Origin: Desulfobacteraceae bacterium
Lineage (GTDB): Bacteria; Desulfobacterota; DSM-4660; Desulfatiglandales; Desulfatiglandaceae
DNA length: 6,458 nucleotides
NCBI GenBank assembly: GCA_030632525.1
Contig: DAOVUP010000099.1
Location: 1 to 6,458, forward strand
Direction of reading: 5' to 3'
Numbering within the stretch: the stretch's first letter is position 1; every line of letters starts with the position of its first letter. Position numbers and translations under genes: made by a program. Positions 1-5,544 of the stretch are shown here, in pieces. Under the pieces are notes generated by a model. That model did no database searches, was not told the DNA's origin, and worked only from the letters and a program-made list of their open reading frames with translations.

Positions 1-26
1 ACCACTCAACCACTCAACCACTCAAC
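1..26. repeat. Short tandem repeat, 8-bp unit ACCACTCA, three copies plus AC
   Basis: Three perfect head-to-tail copies of ACCACTCA fill positions 1-24 and two more bases of the unit follow. The array may continue upstream beyond the window. It sits about 10 bases before the region where homology of the first protein begins. It would encode a low-complexity peptide (TTQPLNHS per three units) if translated, so it is more likely intergenic DNA than coding. Its style, short A/C-rich direct repeats placed just before a gene, resembles the repeats at 5498-5521. Confidence 0.75.
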
Positions 27-957
27 TAACACCCATCTCTTCGGTCCGGTTCCTTCGAGGCGGTTGGGGCTGTCTTTGGGTGTGGATCTAATTCCGGCCA
101 AGACCTGCACCTTTGACTGTCTTTATTGCGAGGTGGGGAGGACCACTAACAGGACACTCCAGATGAGATCCTATGTGCCTGTTAACGAGGTGTTAGAACA
201 GCTAAGGCAAAAGCTTTTGGTTTTTAAGCCGGACATCATTACCCTTGCCGGTTCGGGAGAACCTACTCTCCATTCGGAGATCGATCAGATCATTGATGGC
301 ATCAAGACATTCACGGACACAAGGGTTGCGGTTTTGACCAACGGTTCTCTGTTTTGGGATGAAGAGGTCCGGCGACGCGTCCAGGGGGCCGATATTATCA
401 TGCCAACCTTATCCAGCGCATTTGACCAGACCTTCAGAAAGATTCACAAACCCCATCCTGAACTTGTGCTTGGAGCCATTGTTGAAGGCTTGAAGAGCCT
501 TAGAAGCGAGTACCAGGGCCAGCTGTTCCTGGAGGTGGTTTTTTTAGCCGGGATCAATGACACTGAAGAAGAGGAGGAAGCTTTAAAGGATGTGATTGAC
601 ACCATCTGTCCTGACAGGATACAGATTAACACTGTGGTACGCCCCCCCTCTGACTCAAGGGCCAAACCTCTTGACAGAGAGCGTTTAGACGATGTAATGC
701 TCCTTTTTGGCAAGAACGCGGAGGTAATCGCTGGAACACCTGTGTCTAAAGAGATGTTGAGCGGGCAAACTTCGGCTGAAATCCTCTTAGACACGGTTAA
801 AAGGAGACCCCTGCGGGCTATTGATATCGTGAATTCCTTAGACCTCGATCCTGGTGAGGTCGATGATCTCATAAAATGCCTGCTCATTAAAGGCTCAATA
901 CGCAAGCAGAAACATTCCGGAGAAATTTTTTACCTGAGCAATGAAGAAGATGAATGA
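1..957 (+). CDS. Radical SAM protein, COG0731 type (TYW1-like Fe-S oxidoreductase), 5' end unresolved
   Basis: This is a cytoplasmic radical S-adenosylmethionine enzyme of unknown substrate. Residue numbers here count from the first in-frame start codon, TTG at 64. The cluster-binding CX3CX2C motif is C15, C19 and C22 (CTFDCLYC). A glycine-rich SAM-binding strand GSGEPTL lies at 63-69, and LTNGS at 91-95 is also typical. A family-like QINTVVRPPSDS segment sits at 187-198, and residues about 240-291 look like a C-terminal winged-helix domain. The TTG start is probably wrong: the in-frame codons before it read HLFGPVPSRR (34-63), which is the conserved N-terminus of this family. The frame is open to position 1 without ATG, GTG or another TTG, so the gene is listed as open at its 5' end. 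The stop is TGA at 955-957, overlapping the next gene by 17 bp. Bacterial members are often named tRNA 4-demethylwyosine synthase by automatic annotation, but that role belongs to archaeal/eukaryotic TYW1 and is not supported here. Confidence 0.88.
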   Translation, partial: TTQPLNHSTNTHLFGPVPSRRLGLSLGVDLIPAKTCTFDCLYCEVGRTTNRTLQMRSYVPVNEVLEQLRQKLLVFKPDIITLAGSGEPTLHSEIDQIIDGIKTFTDTRVAVLTNGSLFWDEEVRRRVQGADIIMPTLSSAFDQTFRKIHKPHPELVLGAIVEGLKSLRSEYQGQLFLEVVFLAGINDTEEEEEALKDVIDTICPDRIQINTVVRPPSDSRAKPLDRERLDDVMLLFGKNAEVIAGTPVSKEMLSGQTSAEILLDTVKRRPLRAIDIVNSLDLDPGEVDDLIKCLLIKGSIRKQKHSGEIFYLSNEEDE

Positions 958-3900
958 TAGGAAAAAAAATAACACCATAGATTCAGAGAAACTTTATGCG
1001 GGTATTGACGCAGGGTCTGTCAGCCTCAATTGCATTGTCATCAACCACAAGAAGGAGATCGTCTTTGAAGCGCCCTACGGCCGGCATATTGGGAAGGTGG
1101 ATGAGGGGCTCTTAGCCCTTATCCAGGGTCTCTATGATAGATTTGGGGAAGAGAGGATCGAGTCCATATCCTTTACCGGGAACCATGGCAAAAAGCTGAG
1201 TGAGAGATTAGGGGCCTTTTATGAATTCGAGACGATCAGCCAGGTAGTTGGCGCCACTTTTATAAGACCGGATGTCAGGACGATAATCAGCATGGGGGGG
1301 CAGGATACGGCCCTGTTTCAGATCAGTCAGTCCACAGGGGATTCCTCGGGCCAAGGGGCGAAATGGCAATTGGAATATTTTAATACCAACGGCCCCTGTG
1401 CCTCTGGCACCGGGTCTTTTATTGACCAGCAGGCCCAGAGATTGGCCACCGCCATGTATGAAAAGGAAGCAGACATCTCCCAGGATCAGATCGACAGTAT
1501 CCTGTCTGACTTTATCAATTTGGGCATTAAGAGCGGAAGTCCTGCCAATGTGGCCTGTCGCTGTACCGTGTTTACAAAGTCTGACATGATTCACCTCCAG
1601 AACAGGGGGGAGAAATTAGAGGATATCATTTACGGTCTGCATGTGGGAAACGCCAGGAACTACATGAGCACCATTGTCTCCAACCGGACTCTTGAAGAGC
1701 CGATTGTTTTTGTAGGGGGACTTTCCCTGAACCAGCTCCAGGTAAAGGCCTTTAAGGAGTATTTCCCTGGGTTGGTTGTGCCGGCTTATAACACCTCCAT
1801 TGGCGCCCTCGGGGTTGCATTGGAGGCTATGGAATTGAGCCGGAGCGATCATGAATCAGGAAGGGATGGCCCTGTGGCTCTGAACTTATTAGAGGATTTG
1901 GCTTCTACCCGGAAGCTTTCTGTGCCAACAGCCTCAAGATTGACGCTTAAAGAGACCATCTTTCCGGAGACGAATGAGGTCGGGAAAAGGCCTCTCTCAA
2001 AAATAACCAAGACCTATTTGGGTATCGACATCGGTTCCACCACCACAAAATACGCCCTTATCAACGAGGGCGGTGAGATTATTCATAAGAGCTATGTCCC
2101 CACCCAGGGGAAACCCATAGAGGTTACACAGGGACTGCTCAAGCATCTGCGCGACCAGGTGGGTGGGAAAATCGAAATCTTAGGGACCGCTACTACGGGC
2201 TCCGGCAGAAATGTTGTAGGAGATTTCCTGAATGTTGATCTCATTATAGACGAGATTACATCCCATGCAAGGGGCGCCGTAGAAATAGACCGGGATGTGG
2301 ACACCATATTTGAGATCGGGGGCCAGGATTCAAAATATGTTTACATATCAGACACCTATCCTCTTGATTTTGATATGAATAAGGTCTGTGCAGCAGGCAC
2401 GGGCAGCTTTCTCCACGAATTGGCCAATAAATATGGGATCAATATCGTAGGAGAATTCCAGGAGATTGCCCTCTCATCAAAGACGCCTGTTAAATTAGCC
2501 GAAAGATGTACAGTCTTTATGGAGTCAGACCTGGTATCCTATCACCAGAAGGGTGTGGATAGAAACGATCTGATAGCCGGATTGTGCTATGCCATCGTCT
2601 ATAACTATCTCAATCGTGTGGTTGAAAAGAGAAAGATCGGACAAAGAGTCATGTTCCTGGGTGGGCCTTCCTTGAATAAGGGGGTTGTTGCCGCCTTTGA
2701 AGATGTCCTCGGACGCGGCCTGGTGGTCCCCAAACACAGGGAGGTTTTGGGGGCATATGGTGCTGCTATCAGTGTTCAAGAAAAGATGCGTCTTGAAAAC
2801 AGAACCGGGACCATATTCAGGGGACTGAACAGCGCCATAAATGATCGCATGGATTTCAAAGAAAAAATATGCAGTGCAGACCCTAACTGCCATAACCAAT
2901 GTAAACTCAAGATTTATGACTTTGACGGTCGCCGCAGCGTTTGGGGGGGGGAGTGCGGTCGCTATGAATTGACAAGGGGCAAGGGCAGGAAAAAAGAGAA
3001 TTTCTTTTCCTTAAGACAAGAGATATGGCAGACATACATGGCCGGGGTCTATGAGGAGTTGAAGGGGGAGCCTATAATGGAGGTGGAAGGACGCCCCACC
3101 ATTGGGATGCAAAGGGCGCTCTATGGTCACCAGAATGCTGTCCTGTGGGCGCATTTCTTTGACAGACTCGGATTCCGGCTTGTGCTGACGCCCCCCACCA
3201 ACACCCATATATCAAAGATCGGGATCGAGACTATGGTGTCAGAGACCTGCTATCCTGTGAAGGTGTCGCACGGCCATGTCAAAGAGCTGATTGGGAAGAC
3301 TCGATATCTGTTTATCCCGACCATGGTCGACATGCCCACCCCTGAGGATTCGGAAAAAGGCTCTTTATGCCCCATGGTCCAGGCCAATTCTCATATGGTC
3401 CGGATGGCCTTGGGTCTTGATCCCTCGTCAATCTTGAAGCCGATTATTCATCTCAAATACGATGCCGAGACACTCACCTTGGAAATAGCGGATCAGTTGA
3501 CAGCAAAACTTGGGGTTGGCAGGGGGAAGATAAGAAAGGCCCTCTATTATGCATTGGAAAGACAGGAGCAGTTTAACAGGGCGCTTCACAAAAAGGGAAA
3601 GGAGATCCTCGAATATCTCAACCCGGATGATCCCCTCGTGGTGGTGACGGGCCGACCATATAATCTTTACGATGAAAGATTGAATTTGAGGTTAGGCCGG
3701 AACCTGGCAAAGATCGGAGTCTCTGCCCTTCCAATGGATTTTATAGACGTCTCATCTGTAGACCTCTCTGACTTTCCCACCATGTATTGGGGATCGGGGG
3801 CTCAGATCTTGAGGACCGCCAAATTTGTGGAGGGCCATGAGGCCTATTTTGGTCTTCATTTGACCAATTTCGCGTGTGGAGCAGATTCCTTTCTCGAGCA

Positions 3901-4069
3901 TTTTTACCGACATATCATGGGCAATAAGCCCTATCTTATCTTGGAGTTAGACGAACATAGCGCCGTTGCAGGGGCCATGACCAGGCTCGAGGCATACAAG
4001 AATGTGATAGAAAACAGTATGCAAAAGCAGCAGACAGGCTTAGGATTGGATTTGAAGGTGGCCAATTAG
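941..4069 (+). CDS. Large acyl-CoA dehydratase activase: two BadF/HgdC-type ATPase domains plus HgdB-like DUF2229 module
   Basis: The 1042-residue protein has two tandem ASKHA-fold ATPase domains of the BadF/BadG/BcrA/HgdC family at about 18-298 and 358-613. Domain 1 shows GIDAGS (21-26), MGGQD (118-122), C153 in GPCASGTG and C208 in CRCTVF. Domain 2 shows GIDIGSTTTK (361-370), IGGQD (459-463), C483 in CAAGTG and C523 in RCTVF. In HgdC the two equivalent cysteines from each of two subunits hold one [4Fe-4S] cluster, so this chain could hold it within one polypeptide. A cysteine-rich connector follows (C644, C650, C654, C672), then an HgdB-like/DUF2229 region from about 718 to 1025 with C770 (SETCYP), C810 (SLCPM) and C979 (FACGADS). 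No signal peptide or membrane segment is apparent. The expected role is ATP-driven transfer of low-potential electrons; the substrate is unknown. Translation starts at 941 or at a second in-frame ATG at 950. Neither has a well-placed Shine-Dalgarno sequence, which fits coupling to the overlapping upstream gene. The stop is TAG at 4067-4069. Confidence 0.93.
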   Translation: MKKMNDRKKNNTIDSEKLYAGIDAGSVSLNCIVINHKKEIVFEAPYGRHIGKVDEGLLALIQGLYDRFGEERIESISFTGNHGKKLSERLGAFYEFETISQVVGATFIRPDVRTIISMGGQDTALFQISQSTGDSSGQGAKWQLEYFNTNGPCASGTGSFIDQQAQRLATAMYEKEADISQDQIDSILSDFINLGIKSGSPANVACRCTVFTKSDMIHLQNRGEKLEDIIYGLHVGNARNYMSTIVSNRTLEEPIVFVGGLSLNQLQVKAFKEYFPGLVVPAYNTSIGALGVALEAMELSRSDHESGRDGPVALNLLEDLASTRKLSVPTASRLTLKETIFPETNEVGKRPLSKITKTYLGIDIGSTTTKYALINEGGEIIHKSYVPTQGKPIEVTQGLLKHLRDQVGGKIEILGTATTGSGRNVVGDFLNVDLIIDEITSHARGAVEIDRDVDTIFEIGGQDSKYVYISDTYPLDFDMNKVCAAGTGSFLHELANKYGINIVGEFQEIALSSKTPVKLAERCTVFMESDLVSYHQKGVDRNDLIAGLCYAIVYNYLNRVVEKRKIGQRVMFLGGPSLNKGVVAAFEDVLGRGLVVPKHREVLGAYGAAISVQEKMRLENRTGTIFRGLNSAINDRMDFKEKICSADPNCHNQCKLKIYDFDGRRSVWGGECGRYELTRGKGRKKENFFSLRQEIWQTYMAGVYEELKGEPIMEVEGRPTIGMQRALYGHQNAVLWAHFFDRLGFRLVLTPPTNTHISKIGIETMVSETCYPVKVSHGHVKELIGKTRYLFIPTMVDMPTPEDSEKGSLCPMVQANSHMVRMALGLDPSSILKPIIHLKYDAETLTLEIADQLTAKLGVGRGKIRKALYYALERQEQFNRALHKKGKEILEYLNPDDPLVVVTGRPYNLYDERLNLRLGRNLAKIGVSALPMDFIDVSSVDLSDFPTMYWGSGAQILRTAKFVEGHEAYFGLHLTNFACGADSFLEHFYRHIMGNKPYLILELDEHSAVAGAMTRLEAYKNVIENSMQKQQTGLGLDLKVAN
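4055..4060 (+). promoter_or_regulatory. Ribosome binding site for the 455-residue HgdB-like gene
   Basis: AAGGTG lies 9 nt before the ATG at 4070, inside the last codons of the activase gene. Its presence supports independent initiation at 4070 after termination at the adjacent TAG, rather than a single read-through product. Confidence 0.55.
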
Positions 4070-5437
4070 ATGGAAATAGGAAAGGTAATCGATTTTCAGT
4101 CATTGACTGAGAAGGTAGGACGGTTCAATCTGAGTAACAAGACCTGCCTGATCCCTGAGATGAACAGGATAGGGACGCATCTCTTGGCAGCGGTCTTCAG
4201 GGGCTTTGGCATTAATGCAAAGATAATGGATACCTACAAGGGACTTGATCTCGGCAGGAAGTATACTTCGGGGAAGGAGTGTTACCCCTGTCAGGTCACC
4301 ATGGGAGATATCCTCTATTATATGCAGGAGGAGGCGAAACGTTTAGGGGATAATTTCGATCCGGAAGATTACATCTACTTTATGCCCGAAGCAGACGGGC
4401 CATGTCGGTTTGGGATGTACAACAAGTATCAGAGGATTGTCCTTGATTCCTTTCCTGATCTGAGCAGGCTGAAGATCGGCTCCCTCAGTTCGGAAGACGG
4501 ATATTCCTTGGCAGGCATAATTGAAGACGGCCGTGTGAGGGATCTGAGAAAGGCATCTTATTTTTCTGTAGTCATAGGGGACGTTTTAGACAGATTGCTC
4601 TGGAGGATCAGGCCATACGAAAAGGAGCCCGGATTAACCGATGATTTTATCGAGAGCTCCATGCATCTCATGGAGGAGACCTTGGAGCGATTAGGGCCTG
4701 CCAAAAACTTTAATAAGATCCTTGATAAGCTGGAAGAGATAATTGAGGAAGGTAAGAGGATTATTGATCCACGGGTGCTCCCTAAACCACTCATAGGAAT
4801 TGTCGGCGAGATCTATTTGAGAACGCATGTACATGCAAATCAGGATGTAATCAGGGTCTTGGAGGGATACGGGGCCGAGGTGGTGAACGCCTCTATTGCC
4901 GAATGGGTGAACTACACCAGTTACGACTGTCTCAGATCAGCCAAGGCAGGATTTGGATTTGCCCTGAGGCAGTTCCGTCTGGGACCGATGAAGAAATATC
5001 TGAAAGATATTATCAGCTTTGGGGGGGATCTTTTTTATCAGGAGTTCAGGCAAAAGAAGGTGTACAGACGGGTCAGTCCCCTGATTGATCTGGCAGAAGA
5101 CCACAGTGTGGGTCATCTTGAAGAGATTTTGATGGAAGAGGACCTACTGGATTTTGACGTGGGTACAGAGGCCTGTTTGAGTATCCCCGGAATAATGGAA
5201 TATGCCCGTGAAGGATACAACGGTGTGGTGAATGTTTATCCCTTTACATGCATGCCGAGCACCATTACCTCGGCGGTTGTAGGACCTCTTATGAATGAAC
5301 TCGGGGTCCCTTATCTGGATACCCCATACGATTCCAGCTCCCAGCCTGGCAGAGAGGCTGCTATCCGTACCTTTATGTACCAGGCGAATCAGCACTTCAA
5401 ACGAAATGGGAGAAAAGGCGGTACTGAAAAAAGTTAG
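4070..5437 (+). CDS. HgdB-like / CoA-activase C-terminal protein, partner of the large activase
   Basis: This 455-residue cytoplasmic protein matches the C-terminal part of the single-chain activase-related proteins of about 1400-1500 residues found in other anaerobes. It relates to the HgdB/BcrB/BcrC dehydratase and reductase subunits. Visible elements are an opening strand KTCLIPEMNR (24-33), SGKECYPCQV with C71 and C74, GPCRFG with C112, and a second Rossmann-like start PLIGIVGEIYLR (240-251). A closing segment of about 365-440 contains GTEACLSIPG and PFTCMPSTI with C394. Its pattern CYP, then C, then F-x-C parallels C770, C810 and C979 of the preceding protein, so the two could form a pseudo-symmetric pair of cluster-bearing modules. 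The ATG directly follows the TAG of the activase gene in the same reading frame. It ends with TAG at 5435-5437; the next in-frame stop, TAA, lies seven codons later. It could be a catalytic subunit or simply the split-off end of the activase; the reaction is unknown. Confidence 0.9.
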   Translation: MEIGKVIDFQSLTEKVGRFNLSNKTCLIPEMNRIGTHLLAAVFRGFGINAKIMDTYKGLDLGRKYTSGKECYPCQVTMGDILYYMQEEAKRLGDNFDPEDYIYFMPEADGPCRFGMYNKYQRIVLDSFPDLSRLKIGSLSSEDGYSLAGIIEDGRVRDLRKASYFSVVIGDVLDRLLWRIRPYEKEPGLTDDFIESSMHLMEETLERLGPAKNFNKILDKLEEIIEEGKRIIDPRVLPKPLIGIVGEIYLRTHVHANQDVIRVLEGYGAEVVNASIAEWVNYTSYDCLRSAKAGFGFALRQFRLGPMKKYLKDIISFGGDLFYQEFRQKKVYRRVSPLIDLAEDHSVGHLEEILMEEDLLDFDVGTEACLSIPGIMEYAREGYNGVVNVYPFTCMPSTITSAVVGPLMNELGVPYLDTPYDSSSQPGREAAIRTFMYQANQHFKRNGRKGGTEKS

Positions 5438-5457
5438 GAGTGTAGAGTGTGGAGTGC
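5438..5457. repeat. Degenerate 7-bp tandem repeat (GAGTGTA, GAGTGTG, GAGTGCC)
   Basis: Three consecutive heptamers start with GAGTG, at 5438, 5445 and 5452, immediately after the stop codon of the HgdB-like gene. The third copy overlaps the left arm of the inverted repeat that follows. No function can be read from it. Confidence 0.55.
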
Positions 5458-5490
5458 CTAAAGTACTCAAACTTATGTAATTTAGGCACT
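5453..5490. repeat. Intergenic inverted repeat, 10-bp perfect arms, 18-nt loop
   Basis: AGTGCCTAAA (5453-5462) is the exact reverse complement of TTTAGGCACT (5481-5490). In RNA it would form a 10-bp stem with an 18-nt loop. The stem is only moderately GC-rich and no T-run follows, so it is not a standard Rho-independent terminator. It could be a processing site or a 3' stabilising hairpin for the upstream operon, a protein-binding site, or a copy of a dispersed intergenic element. The perfect pairing is seen directly; the role is unknown. Confidence 0.65.
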
Positions 5491-5497
5491 TAAACCA

Positions 5498-5521
5498 AAT
5501 AACCAATAACGAATAACCAAT
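5498..5521. repeat. A/C-rich direct repeat AATAACCAAT, two copies 14 bp apart
   Basis: Identical decamers lie at 5498-5507 and 5512-5521, separated by AACG, just upstream of the RNase gene's ribosome binding site. The stretch is simple in composition and resembles the ACCACTCA array at the window start in style and in its position before a gene. Confidence 0.6.
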
Positions 5522-5528
5522 TCGTTTC

Positions 5529-5533
5529 AGGAG
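5529..5533 (+). promoter_or_regulatory. Ribosome binding site for the RNase E/G gene
   Basis: AGGAG ends 11 nt before the ATG at 5545. The spacing is a little long, but it favours this start over the in-frame ATG at 5560, which begins the conserved MLINA segment. No convincing -35/-10 promoter pair was recognised in the 107-bp gap. Confidence 0.6.
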
Positions 5534-5544
5534 AAAATCGATAT

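Noticed and set aside
1..26. CRISPR array or phage attachment site
   Set aside because: The units are 8 bp, contiguous and without spacers, and no integrase or tRNA is present.
444..905. Open frame on the minus strand opposite the radical SAM gene
   Set aside because: Its translation is serine/arginine-rich without recognisable motifs, and the + strand has a clear enzyme. The same applies to the other minus-strand frames, including 1208-1594, 2525-2899 and 5642-5974.
962..969. Eight-A run near the activase start as a programmed frameshift site
   Set aside because: The frame before and after is consistent with one protein, alternative frames give nothing recognisable, and a similar A-run after the RNase start is just Lys codons.
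4067..4069. TAG as a pyrrolysine codon
   Set aside because: Pyrrolysine occurs in some Desulfobacterota, but the TAG lies in a linker rather than an active site, an ATG with a ribosome binding site follows, and no pyl genes are visible. Kept only as a test under the split-gene finding.
5453..5490. Rho-independent terminator after the HgdB-like gene
   Set aside because: The stem is perfect but only moderately GC-rich, the loop is long at 18 nt and no T-tract follows.
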